DNA of 64,000 nucleotides, taken from NCBI GenBank assembly GCA_003116995.1, contig BDSL01000145.1, forward strand, positions 1 to 64,000. The letters are read 5' to 3'. Position numbers and translations under genes: made by a program. Shown here one piece after another: positions 47,011-57,900 of this stretch; position 1 is the stretch's first letter, and the number at the start of each line of letters is the position of its first letter. This DNA comes from Yamagishiella unicocca. Lineage: Eukaryota > Chlorophyta > Chlorophyceae > Chlamydomonadales > Volvocaceae. The notes below the pieces were generated by a model. That model saw nothing but the letters and a program-made list of their open reading frames with translations, did not search any database and was not told the DNA's origin.

Positions 47011-47105
47011 CCCATGAGTCGGAAAGCCGTGGGTCGGAAGGCCATCGGTCGGAAGGCCGTGGGTCGGAAACCCGTGGGTCGGCAACCCATGGGTTGGAAG
47101 GAAGC
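47011..47105 (+). repeat. 15-bp GTGGGTCGGAAGGCC minisatellite
   Basis: About six copies of a 15-bp unit. On the plus strand it reads in one frame as a GRKAVGRKAI-type repeat, which is a by-product of the 15-bp period. Confidence 0.85.
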
Positions 47106-47234
47106 CGGCGGTTCGGGTGCCCAAATCAGGCTAGCGCGCCTGAGTGCGCTCTTGGGTGCTGGGAGGTCACGTCCCACCTACTAGGGGGCTGGTGTAGCTG
47201 CCATCCGCCAATGATTATGATCGACCACCAACTA

Positions 47235-47460
47235 CTCAGCACGCACCATGTGGTGTCTGGGTGCCTGGGTGCTTGGGCGCCTACGCGCGCTCCTGGGTGC
47301 CAGGGCTGCTGGGGCTCGGGGGGGGGGTGCCAGGGTGCCCAGGTGCCAGGGCGCCCCGGTGGCCAGGTGTCCATGGGCCAAGCTGGTGAAGGGAGCTGAG
47401 TGCCTGTGCGAGGGTGCCTAGGTGCCAGGGTGCCCAGGTGCCGCCTGCCGCTTTTAAGCG
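47235..47460 (+). repeat. GGTGCCAGGGTGCCC minisatellite
   Basis: Irregular repeats of GGTGCCCAGGTGCCAGG, with a G9 run near 47,320. Confidence 0.75.
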
Positions 47461-47890
47461 TGCCGTGATGTTGATAATCCTTCGTGTGTGCGTTTGAGAT
47501 ACGTTGGAAATACGCCCGCCCAGCGTTGGCTGGCGTGTGCTCCCGGGTGCTGAGAACACCGGCTGCCCGATATGTCACTTTAAGCTCCCAGCATCCCGCC
47601 CGCTGCTTCACAGTGCGCTCTGATGCTGATACCTGCTTCGTATGTACGTTCCGGATATGTTCAAAATAAATGGAGTGAATCCCCCCACAGGGTGTGTGCT
47701 GGCGCCAACCTGTGCCTTGCCACCGCTGCTGGGTGTTGGCAACATTATTTCGGAGCTCCCCGTGTCCCGCCCGCCGCTTCAGAGCGCGCCCTGATGCTGA
47801 TACATTCTTCGTGTGTGTATTTGAGACATGTCAGGAAAAGAATGGAGCGAATTCCCCCATCGGGCGTGTGCTGGCGCCAACCCGCAGGTC
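47461..47890 (+). repeat. Diverged tandem repeat, three copies of about 155-171 bp
   Basis: A TGATGCTGATA...CTTCGTGTGTG phrase begins at 47,466, 47,621 and 47,792, each followed by a TTTGAGAYA-like phrase and a GTGTGCTGGCGCCAACC-like end (weakest in the first copy). No coding evidence. Confidence 0.6.
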
Positions 47891-47975
47891 TCTACTGTTC
47901 CTGCCTTCCGGAAGCATCATTTCGGACGCCTACTGCATGTTCCCGCGGGCTCCTAAAGCGCCTTTTGAAAAAAGC

Positions 47976-48001
47976 GCCATACGAGCGGGGGCATGCCGCC
48001 A
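47976..48001 (+). repeat. 26-bp direct repeat, right copy
   Basis: An exact copy of 46,761-46,786. The interval between them is filled by three minisatellites and a tandem repeat. Confidence 0.8.
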
Positions 48002-48117
48002 TCCCCCTGGCTGGCAGCAGTCTCTGTTGACACGTAGGACATGTATGATAGGAAATACCCATGACAATTTGGTGCCACGCCCGCGGCCGTGCGCCCGATG
48101 ATTATGACTAGATTCGA

Positions 48118-48135
48118 GGACGCCGGGCAGTCCCG
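48118..48135. repeat. Candidate LINE target-site duplication, 3' side of the element
   Basis: GGACGCCGGGCAGTCCCG, matching 53,592-53,609 exactly. The flanking bases differ beyond it, apart from a weak GGGACG echo that could come from its palindromic character. Confidence 0.6.
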
Positions 48136-48567
48136 CCGGGACGGGCATCGCCGTGCTTTTGCTCAGGTGGCAGGCAGCTGTTTTTGCTCAGAATGCGAGT
48201 AATACAAGGGAGCCAGAACGGCTACAAGCGCGGAAGCGCAACCAGGCGGGCCCGATGGGCCAGACCACGACACAGATCACTGGGCAAAAGAGCCCGCCCT
48301 TACCGGCCGGGAAGGGGCAAAAGCCGAAGACAGCCAAAGACGAGGACACGGAGAAGGCAGCAAGCACAACTCAAAGCACGGGGGGGAGCACAAGCGCGTC
48401 CAGGAAACACGAACCACCTGCACCAAGCCAACAGCGAGACGCGAGGAGGAGCGCGACCCGGCAAAACGGGGGCCCCAAGCCCCATATCCCAAAAACACCC
48501 ACAAAATAAAGCAGAGCGGGGCCCCCAGGCCCCACACCCCAAAAACGCCCACAAAACCGCAGCCGGG

Positions 48568-51500
48568 TCAACCGTCGGGCAACTCCTCGGCACCCGGGCG
48601 GCCCATGAAGACCACCTCCCCCGCCAGCGAGGCTGCGAGGAAGGGGTGATCGGATGGGACGGCCCCCCACCCGCGGGAGGCCAGCCCCAGCTCGGCAAAC
48701 GCACTGATGCGGGCCCAGAAGTCGGCCGTCACCGCGGCGCACACCCGCACCACCCGCATGCGCCCCCCGGCGGCCCCAGCCTGCACCCGAAACAGGAGGC
48801 GGAGCCCCAAGCCCAACGCCGCGACGGCCGCCAAGCGCAAGGGGGTGCACCCCCAAGGGGGGCCGACCCAGCCACAAATGCTGCGGGAACAAGACAACCG
48901 CACCCCCTATCGCCTCCACAAGCTCGTCGCACAGAGATAAGGCCACCACACACTCCCAGAAATGGTGGCGCCGGCGGCCCGTGGCCATAGACGCATCGCA
49001 CGGGCAGGGGGTCGTGGGCGACCCCCGCGCCAGCAGGGCCGCGTGCATGGGGAAGCCATGGAACCCGTTAATGGCGAGCCGCCAGAGGGGCTCCAGGGCC
49101 GCCGGGGGGAGGGGAACCTCCCAGGAAGGCCGTATGCTTAGCCGCCAGTGCAGTGAAGGCGGGGTCCAGCTGCAGGAGGGTAGCCGACTTGACGGTGAGG
49201 GAGACGAGGGGGATGGCCGCGGGGCCCACCCGCCAGCCGACACAGCGGGCCAGGCGGCCCCAGGCGTCCGTGGCGGGGGGGGCGGCAGCCGCGGCCCCCG
49301 GGGCCGCCAAGACGAGGAGGGCCGCGAGGGCCCAGGCGGCGGAAAGGCGGCCAACGAGGGCGTCGATGCGGGCCAGGCCCGTGGCCCCATCCCGCATCGA
49401 GGCCGGGACGGGGTGGGTGCGGGAGAGGCGGAGGACGTCGCGAAGGACGTCGAACCGCAGGTACTCGATACAGCGCATGGGGGCGTCCATGGCGGGGGGT
49501 TTAAAAAGAATCCGCGAATCCATGGCGAATCCATGGCGGGGGGGTCCCCGGCAGCGGCGACGGCGAGGGCCGCCCGGACCCGGCCCAGGGCATTGTAGCA
49601 CTGGATGGCGACGCCCACGGTATCAAGACCACGCAGCTGGGCGAGGTCGGGGAAGTCGGCCTCCAGGCCCCGGCCGGTGGCGTCGACCAGGAGGGGGTTG
49701 CCCCAGAGGGGCGCCGAGAAGCACCAGGGTCCCGGGGCGGCCAGGGTGGGGTCCAGGATGGTGACGGGCGGGAGATGGGCGAGCGCCGCAAGCAGCTGGG
49801 CGAGGGCCGGGGAGCTCCGCGGGAGGGGCCGGCCGAGCACCAGGGGGGCGGCGGTGGTGCGGGCGTCGCCGGGGAGGGGCAGGAGGCACAGGGGGTGGGT
49901 CGCAGGGTGGCCGTGGCGCAGGAGGGCGAGGAGGAGCTGGGGCCACTGGGGGAAGGACGGCAGGAGGCCACACGCGCCGGCGAGGCCCCGCACGGCCAGG
50001 ACGGCGTGGCGAGCCCGTACGTGGGCTGCGAGGGGGAGGAGGCCGAAGCCGCCGGCAGAGGGGGGCAGGGCGAGGTAGAGCAGACCGGCGCCGGCAGGCA
50101 CACGGTTGGTGCGGGCCTGATGCGCAGCGGGGGTGCAGCGGCGGTCGACGAAGGCGGCGGTGGTGGCCTGGAGGGCCGCCCGCAGGCCGGGGGGGGAAGG
50201 CCGACGAACTCCATGTGGTAGAGGACACGGCTGATGGCATAGCCCGAGGCGGCGAAGGCGCGGCCGAAGGCGGAGAGGGGCAGGGTGGCGGCACGCTGCA
50301 GGCGGCCGTAGATCCGGTCGAGGTCCACCGGGTACGGTCCCGGGGCGCCAGCGGTGAAGGTGATGCCGAGGGTGGAGGCGGAGGGGACGACAGCGAGGCG
50401 GGGCGCCAGGCCGGCGTCGGGGGCGGCCAGGTAGGCGTCGGCGGCCACGGGGGCGGGGGCGAGGGGAGGGGCACTGGCGGCCGTGGGACAGGCGGGGGGC
50501 GGGGCGGCTGCAGGGCATGCACGGGGGCCACCGGACAGAGGCAGGAGCTTCACTTTGCGGAGGTTGAGCTGCTGACCCGACGCGGCGTGAAAGGTGTCCA
50601 TGGCAGCCAGGAAGCGGGGGACGTCCGCGGCATCCCGGAGGAGGGGGGTGCAGTCATCCGCGTACTGGGAGGCGGTGAGGCGGAGGTCGGCGAGGGAGAT
50701 GCCGATGGCTTCGTGCTGCAGCCAGGGGAGGAGGACCTGGCCGGGAGCGAGGTAGAGGAGGGGCGCAGCCGGACACCCCTGTCGAACACCGGCAGTGATT
50801 GGAACCCAGCCTGACAGGTGGCCATTGACGAGGGCGGCAGAGCGGGTGCCCCGCAGCAGACGTTTCACCCAGGCAAGGCAGCCCGGGCCCACACCCATGG
50901 CATCCAGGCATTCCAGGAGGAAGACGCGGTCCACCGTGTTATAGGCCTTCTGGAAGTCCAGGAACACCACCGCGCAGGAACGAGACTCCGCGCGGAGGGC
51001 GGGCAGGAGTTGGAGGAGCAGGACGGAGTCCGAGATGCGCCGGTGCTGCAGGAAGGCCGTCTGCACGGGGTCAATCGTATCTCCGAGGACGGGGAGATCC
51101 GGCGGGCCAGGACCCGGGCCAGGGTCCGGGAGTCGGTGTCCAAGAAGGTGATGGGGCGGCAGTTGGCGGGGAGGGTGGGGTCCTGGTCTTTGAAGATGGA
51201 GGTGATGAACCCGTCCAGGAAGCCGGCGGGCGCGCGTTCAGTGGTGGCGAAGACGGTGAAGACGGCGGCGAGGATGGGGGCAAGGGTCGGGGCGTAGTGT
51301 TGGTAGAGCTCGGCGGGGAGGCTGTCTGCGCCCGGGGCCCGGCCAGGGGGGGCGGTGCTGAGCGCAGCCAGCACCTCCGCCGGGGTAACGAGGGGGGCGC
51401 CCAGGGCGTCCACGGCGGCGGGTGGGCAGCGGCGTCCCAGCGCGCGGAGGGCCTGCAGGACCCGTTGGCGGGCCCGCGGGTCGCCCGCAGGGGCCGTGCA

Positions 51501-52830
51501 GATGCGTTGCCAGAAGGCCTCGACAATGGAGGGTAGCTCCTGTGGGTCGGCGCTGACGGAGCCGTCCGGGCGCTGGAGGGCGGGGATGGTGCGACAGGCC
51601 GCGGGCGGGCGGAGGTGCCGGGTGATGGTGGGGGAGGGCCGTTCCCCGGTGCGAAGCCACGAGTGGCGGGTCCAGCGGGCGACACCAGCGGCGGCACGTT
51701 GGGCGGCGGCCGCGGCGGCGGAGCGGGCCACCACTGCGGCGGAGAGGGCCGCCGGCTGCCCGCCTCAACCGCGGCCAGGGCGGCCTCGGCAGCCGCCCCA
51801 GCGGCCGCTTCGACCCCAACCGCCCAGGTCCGCCTGGCACGGTTGGCAAGGTTGAGGCGGGCGGCAGAGACACGGAGGGCACGTCCCGGCCACCAGTCGA
51901 GGAGGAGGGCGGGGGCGGTGGGGCCCGCCGCCACCACGGCGGCCAGCCAGGCGCCAAGCTGCTGCTGCAGGTCGGCATGGTCGAGGAGGTGGAGCCGGGT
52001 CTTACGCAGGCCGGGGCCGGGGGGCTGGGAGCCAAGGGCCGGGAGGAGGTGGGTGACGACCAGGCGGTGGTCAGAGGGGGCCCCCGGGGCGACGAACGCG
52101 GCACGGACGGAGGCCGCCAGCGGCGGGGAGGCCAGGAGGCGGTCGATGCGGGAGGCACCAGAGGGATGGAAGTAGGTGTAGGAGCGGCGAGAGGCGTGGG
52201 CGCGGCGAAACACGTCCACGAGGCCGGGGCAGGCAGCGGTGAAGGCGGAGGAGGTGAGGACGTCGGCCGGACGACCTGCGGCCGCGAGGCAGTCCAGTGC
52301 GGGGTCGACCACGCAGTTGAAGTCGGCCGCCCAGACGTGGTAGCCGGGGAGGGCGGCGACGGGGCGGAGGGACTGGCGGATGAAGGCGCGTTGGGCCGCC
52401 GCGAGGCTGGCGGGCAGGTAGGCGGTGAGGAGGGTGAAGGCGTGCCCGCCCCACAGGATGGGGAGGTGGAGGAGGCGGCCATCGGGGGACGCGGTGAGGG
52501 CGGGCGCGGGGTCCGGGAAGGAGAGGCGGACGAGGCCACCAGGGGGAGGCGGACGAGGATGGCGACGCCCCCCCGGCAGGCAGACGGGGCGGGATTCCAC
52601 CAGGAGACCCACTGTCCCAGGTGCAGCGCCCGGGAGACATCGTGGAGACCAGCACGCGCAAGCGGGACCGCCGCCGCTGTGACGTGGGTCTCCTGCAGAC
52701 AAATGCCATCCAGCGACTGCCGGGCCCAGCAGCGGAGGAGGGCCGCTAGCCGCGGCGAGTGGCCACTGGGGGCCGAGCCGAGAAGTCCCCGGATGTTGTG
52801 CGACCCGATCCGGAGGGGGCGAGAGCCGGG
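48568..52830 (-). pseudogene. LINE ORF2: APE endonuclease and reverse transcriptase, multiple frameshifts
   Basis: Read on the minus strand the product must be followed across frames. Endonuclease start near 52,820 (RIGSHNIRG, DGICLQETHV) shifts near 52,545 into ADFNCVVDP, SYTYFHPSGASRIDRLLAS and SDHRLVV, the conserved N, E, D/N and H positions of APE nucleases. After a shift near 51,765 comes RT (GFLDGFITSIFKDQDP, NCRPITFLDTDSRTLARVLA). After another near 51,090 come motif A (VVFLDFQKAYNTVDR), motif B (GVRQGCPAAPLL), motif C (QYADDC) and SGQQLNLRKVKLL. Further shifts near 50,190, 49,590, 49,110 and 48,880 lead through a C-terminal region with CPCD...HHFWEC, to a stop at 48,568. All key residues seen are kept, so breaks are young or are homopolymer errors. 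Confidence 0.88.
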
Positions 52831-52861
52831 CCGGGTGCCGTGGTGCTGGCGCACCATTAGT

Positions 52862-53591
52862 GCATGAAGCCGCCCAGGACGCCGTCGTAACGGACGACAT
52901 CGACCCAGGCGGGGGGGGGGGGCGCGGGGGGGGGGGCGGCGGTGGCGGTGCGGTCGCCAGGCCGGGGGCGTCGAGGCCGGCGCCCATGTCCACCTCATCG
53001 TCGAGGAGGGCGCCGGGCAGGTAGGCGAGGCGAGGGCGCTGGCGCCGCTGCGAGGCCTCCAGGTCGGCTGGCGGGTCCGGGGGGTGGGCACGGGCCTCGG
53101 CCGCCGCAGGGGAGGCGGCGGCAGGAAGGGCGGGGGAGAGGCCCACGGGAGCCCGGGGGGCCGGGGCCCCCGCCGCGGGGGCCGCACCCACACCGGTGGG
53201 GGTGGCAGGGTCGGCGGCGGTGGGGACGGCGGGGGACACAAGCGGCGCCGGGGGCGCGGGAAGCTGCAGTTGCAGCGGCGCAACCTCCTCGCGCGGGGCC
53301 GGCAGCGGTCGGGCGACGGCAGGGGCGGCAGCGCCGGGGCAGGCGGCGGTGCGGGCGGGCGGAGGGCGGGCGGCGACGGCGGCGGCGGGTTCGAGGGAAA
53401 CCCGTGGATGTCCGAAAAAATCGTTTAAAACAGAAGTTGCGGCCGGGGCAGGGGCGGGGGTAGGTGGTGGTGGCGGGGGAGGTGGTGGCGGGCGGGGGAG
53501 GTCCAGGTGGGCCAAGGGGGGGGGGCGCCGGAATCGCCGGGGCCGCCGGGGCCGCCAGGGCCGCCGGGGCCGCCGGAGCCGCCGGGGCCCC
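52862..53591 (-). pseudogene. Pro/Ala-rich N-terminal or ORF1 region of the LINE
   Basis: One minus-strand frame stays open from beyond 53,591 to the start of the endonuclease. It is dominated by Pro, Ala and Arg, with short ordered islands such as SVLNDFFGHPRVSLEP and RLAYLPGALLDDEVDMGAGL. No CCHC zinc knuckle or RRM is visible. It may be a separate ORF1 or simply the leader of the single ORF. The true start codon is uncertain; the first ATG of the open frame (53,701) lies outside the candidate target duplication and is therefore probably not used. Confidence 0.5.
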
Positions 53592-53609
53592 GGACGCCGG
53601 GCAGTCCCG
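53592..53609. repeat. Candidate LINE target-site duplication, 5' side of the element
   Basis: Exact second copy of the 18-bp repeat, directly before the Pro/Gly-rich 5' part of the element. Confidence 0.6.
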
Positions 53610-53619
53610 GGACGAGCCC

Positions 53620-53890
53620 GCAGTCGCACTTCTGTAAGTGGGGAATAATTTGGTGCGGAGTGCATTGCGGGGATGTGCCACTGTGTGCCACTGTGTGTCA
53701 TTCAACGCACCCGATGCCTCTACCTTCTGGTCTGGGGCCCACTGTAGCAGTTATTACTGTGCGAAACATGTGCAATCGTGATAGGCATGTTGACCCTAGG
53801 TGGCCTTGACGGATACAATGACGGTAGTCCGCCTTGCTGCTGGTTACTTACGGATTGAGCAATGAGCAGTCGGGCCAACGACAGGATGCA
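53620..53890. other. No gene seen
   Basis: Short spacer right of the LINE with a duplicated GTGCCACTGTGT phrase (about 53,675-53,698). Nothing else is recognised. Confidence 0.4.
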
Positions 53891-53899
53891 CATGAGGAG

Positions 53900-54154
53900 C
53901 GTCAATCGCTTCCGCTGCTGCCATCGCCGCCGGCCCAACCCGGCCCCATGTCAAGCGCTTCGCCTGCCGGGAGGAGTGGGTCGACGGGCAGCAGCTGATG
54001 GAGGCGGTGGAGCGGGAAGGTGGGTAGAGGATGGCAAGGGGGTGACCTGCAGCAGCGCCCGTTCATCTTCCCAGCGAGCCCCACACCCAAGATGGAGTGT
54101 ACGGCGGAACAGCCGCTGACGCGGGCGGCTTCCTGGGCCACGCCAACGCAGTGA
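53900..54154 (+). pseudogene. Possible terminal exons of an unidentified plus-strand gene
   Basis: An exon-like stretch ending at 54,019 reads VKRFACREEWVDGQQLMEAV, with a GTGGGT donor. After a TTCATCTTCCCAG acceptor (ending 54,074) the phase-compatible frame gives about 26 residues and a TGA at 54,152-54,154, while another frame of the same exon (DGVYGGTAADAGGFLGHANA) also looks protein-like. A TGTAA signal follows near 54,577. It would be transcribed towards the glucan synthase gene. The LINE lies immediately upstream and may have separated it from its 5' part. No family is recognised. Confidence 0.25.
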
Positions 54155-54460
54155 CGGAGGAGATGCTGGTGGCGGAGTCGCTACCCAACTTGATTGGGGA
54201 GGACAGCATGCGACATGGTGAAGCGGCGGGAGGAGGGCAGAGAGGAGGTGCCAGGGAGGAGCGAGGGAGGCGTGAGGGGGCCATGGAGGGGTGGGAAGGG
54301 CAGGGAGGGGTGGGAGGGCCAGGGAAGGGGCGGTTGGTGGAGTGGTGGGATCCAGTGTGAACCTTCTAGTTGCTTATTCGGCCTTGCAATTGTGCCTCTT
54401 CCCATCCCGTCTGGCTGGGAGCTCTTTTTTCGTTTTCGTCTTCGTATAAATTCGTTACAT
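54155..54460. other. Spacer between convergent transcription units
   Basis: Purine-rich GGGAGGGG repeats (54,215-54,345) and a T-rich patch (54,420-54,445). No gene seen. Confidence 0.4.
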
Positions 54461-54525
54461 ACGGCCTGTTGGACCAGCGATGAGGTGCACACACCAATTA
54501 GTAATGTGGCCTGAGCATGATGATT

Positions 54526-54530
54526 TTACA
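54526..54530 (-). terminator. Candidate polyadenylation signal TGTAA of the glucan synthase gene
   Basis: TGTAA on the minus strand, 431 bp after the stop codon. TGTAA is the usual green-algal polyadenylation signal. A second TGTAA lies at 54,455-54,459. Which is used cannot be told from sequence. Confidence 0.45.
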
Positions 54531-54960
54531 AAGTAAACACACCAACCACGACTAACACCTTGGTCATGGAGGTGGCTTTGTAACACGGTGGAACTCTGGC
54601 ACACTGGTGCCTAGCTGGCGCAATTTAGGATTGAGGGTAATGTTTCGTATGCGATGACCATAATCCAACAAGTACTACTAGCAACGTAGTTGACGTTGTC
54701 AATTAGTACAGATACAGAAGAATACATTCTTTACTATGTATATAAATCATTGCAACCGGCATAATGCACCCTTAAATCTCACGCAGCCCCCTGAACTTAA
54801 AAAGTGGCCCCCATGCGGCCATCCAGCAGCTTCAATAACCCAACGTACCCTGGTACTGATACGACACCGTGCATGGACTATGAGCAGTGCAGGATGGAGC
54901 ACTTCGTCCCGGATCATAGCAAAGAATCGTGCCAACACATGATGAGCAAAGATCAATATA

Positions 54961-57900
54961 TCACTCGAAGCGGAGCCGCCGCTCACGGAGCCCACCATCA
55001 TTTCCCCCCCCATCCAGTGTCACACCGGCAGAGCCTTCTCCAGCCCCGGTTCCCGTCAGTTCTGCGTCCATACCCGGCTGGCTGGGCTGTGTGCGGTTCA
55101 CCAATGGAGGCATCAATTCAGAGAGGCTGTCCCGCCGACTGGCGATCCCGCTGTTAGCAGCGCTTGTGAAGGCAGATGCGGCCGCTGAGGCAGCCGCCGA
55201 CGGTGCTACTGATGTCACGGCTGAAGGCAGCATTGACGGCGCCAACGACACGGCCCGGCTGACACCCCCATCGTAGACTGTGGCTGGCAGTGATGGAGCC
55301 GCGCTGGCCGCACTGGCTGGCCGACTCCGCATCCATTCCTCCATCGTCATCAGGAGACCTGGCTTCGCTTTGCGCTTTATCTGCTTGCCACTCCTTTTGA
55401 CCTGCATTTTTATGCGAGCTGTCTGCACAGACTGGCTGAAGGCCTCATTGAATAACAGCTTGCTTTGCAGCAGGTTGACAATGCCAACGAAAGACAGTAG
55501 CGCCAGCATGCCAAACATCGCGTAGCCTACTAACACGTCGATCATGTAGTAGCCGGCGTCCACAAAATCCCGCACAGTGTTGTTCTGATGGTTGCCAGGG
55601 GCGCGGGGAAGCAAAAGTGTGTTTATAGGATCAACGACCCAGTCATGTTGTAACATACAGGATTGCAATTGTGCTTCACATTTATTCATGGTAGGAAAAG
55701 AGCTGGACAAAGCCTCCAGAGCGATCTGATAGCCGCAATCGGAACAGGATCGTGAACAAGCGGGCGACAGGGTAATCATTCCAGGGATTACACATTCCTG
55801 TGTCCGCTGGTGTCGGCTAACTAACATTCGCATATTGCGCCACGTTGGTCAATCGTATTGGAATAAAATATCGTTTGCTGTAATCTATGCGCATGGCAAC
55901 CGAAGTGAATCATTTAGCACACCTGGGTCATAAGGTAGGTTGCGGCTCTGTGCACCATGATGAGGATGACCAGGTTTGCATACGCCACCTGCATTAGGTG
56001 CCTAAAACCGTCTCCCGTGTAGAAGCGGCTGAGGACGACCATGTACACAATGAGCAGGACTGCTGCGGTCAGGGTCATACCGTAGCTGCGGTGAACGGAG
56101 GTACGGCGGAAGAGAGGGGGCATGGACTTAGTAGGCAACGGTTTGCACGCGCCCCGTACACAATATTTCAATTCGTGGCAATGTCGGCGGCACGGGTATG
56201 GCGACAAGAGCACCGGCAGGAGCAAACAGCACATACCGGATGATCCGCCACTCCTTGCTTTTCGCCCTCTCCAGCAGATTGTGACCCAGGTAGGACATAC
56301 ACAGCACCACGCACCACAGCAACGCTGTGGCCATCAGGAACTCGACGTATGGACTGTCCAGAAGCACCTTGTTCTGCGGGCATATGCATATGCTACATAT
56401 TCGAACGCGAACATAACACGCCCCCTAATTTGGTTATGAGTCGTTCATGCCCTCATTCATAAAAAGTAATTTGCAGTCTTTGGCCAGCGTCCTGGACCGC
56501 CGCATGTGTTCTTATCAGGCAGGGCATTGTATGTCAGGCTGGCATACTTGCTCCGCTCAAGACCATTATCACCTATTGCTCGGTAATGTTGATTGTGTCT
56601 TTCGGGCCCACGCCGCGTGCGCCTGGTACATGACAGGGCTAGTTCACACAGCATACTACTACGCTGTGTGATTATATTAAGTGGATGGTTTCATCCCTAG
56701 GTTGATTACCCTAAGCGGATAGGCATTATGTAGATATCATGTGGTGGGTGGCACGCGTTGTTGTTTTCCTGATAACCTCGTAAGTAGGTGAGGGATGAGA
56801 AATGCCGCACTCCCATGGGTCCTGCACTCGCACATATCTGCGCTGGCGTTCCTGTTGTGGCTTCGAATGCTGTTCGATGGACATCCTTACCACGCATGTG
56901 TATCGCTTCCCTAGATCCCACGCGGACACTTTGCTTCCCTGCAAAGCTTACCCCTACGCGGAAGTCAATTCGAGATACCATGGCCAACACCAGCAGGCTG
57001 AACGGCAAGCATGTACCCATGATCTCGCGAAATGCATTACGCCAGGCGTCCGTGACGTTGCCATCGTCATTGCGGGGCTGGGACAGCTGCTCTCGGTTCC
57101 AGGTGTACCAATTTGTACTCGTGCCCGCGTCCATGTCGCCATTGAGCCAGCGCTTCCAGGACATGTAATCCCGCTGCACTTTGGACAGGTTGAAGATGAA
57201 GGGGTTGAACCACAACGGACAGAGCAACATGACGAAGGCCAGCAGCCAGCTGTTCCATGTGAGCGCGCCGTAGTTGCACGTCGTACAGTCATCGAGTGCA
57301 TAAAGGGTGACGCAGAAGAACAACACCTCGAAGCCCAGGTAGAGGTGCGTGCGAGCGTACATCGTGTACATTTTGACGAAGTCGGTCGTCTGGATAGAAA
57401 ACCCTCGGCCCGTCCCAATGTAGCGCATGCCGCCGAACGCCATCACTGAGCTGAAAGAAGCTGCGACTGTCTGCTGCTGAAAGATGTAGAAAAACAACCT
57501 GTGCAAGGCAAATTACCAGGAAGCATACACAGGGCTACGTGACTAGTTGGAGGTGGAGGAAAGGGCATTGGGCTGCTGGCCCACCTCATGATTACGTCAC
57601 GTGTGGGGCTACTTTCCGGTACGTCTCGTAGCTGCTTACTGCGGCCGAGACCATAAAAAGGCAGAATATGCACGGGCGCCCCGTGGCCAAACGCACACAG
57701 CATATATTGACTTACACTAGTACATATAATCGTATTTTTAAAGTCCGGCATTACCCCCTGAAATCAAACCTGACTTACGATCCAGTAATGATCTGGCCAA
57801 ATACCGTGATCAGTGTCCGCAGCAAGCCCGTTTCCAGGATCAGCTGGCCCACGTAGGGGATGATGGCTAGCGTACCCAGCTGTAGGACCTGCGAGACGTA

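Larger units (their letters stand above)
48136..53591 (-). mobile_element. LINE (non-LTR retrotransposon), about 5.5 kb, near full length but frame-broken
   Basis: A minus-strand element with the order Pro/Ala-rich N-terminal region, APE-type endonuclease, reverse transcriptase, C-terminal Cys/His motif and a 3' non-coding end, the layout of L1-like LINEs. It lies between exact 18-bp repeats. Composition is very GC-rich, unlike the glucan synthase gene on its right. The 3' non-coding region has a 50-bp tandem repeat (around 48,469-48,556, TGTGGGYGTTTTTGGG on the minus strand) and ends with a repeated TGAGCAAAARC phrase in place of a poly-A tail. It would move by target-primed reverse transcription if intact, but the coding frame is broken at least seven times. 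Confidence 0.9.

Noticed and set aside
55585..55833. N-terminal extension of the last glucan synthase exon (Cys-rich frame upstream of 55,584)
   Set aside because: The frame is open, but the CATCAG acceptor at 55,585 joins in phase with the preceding exon, and the extension has no match to the family.
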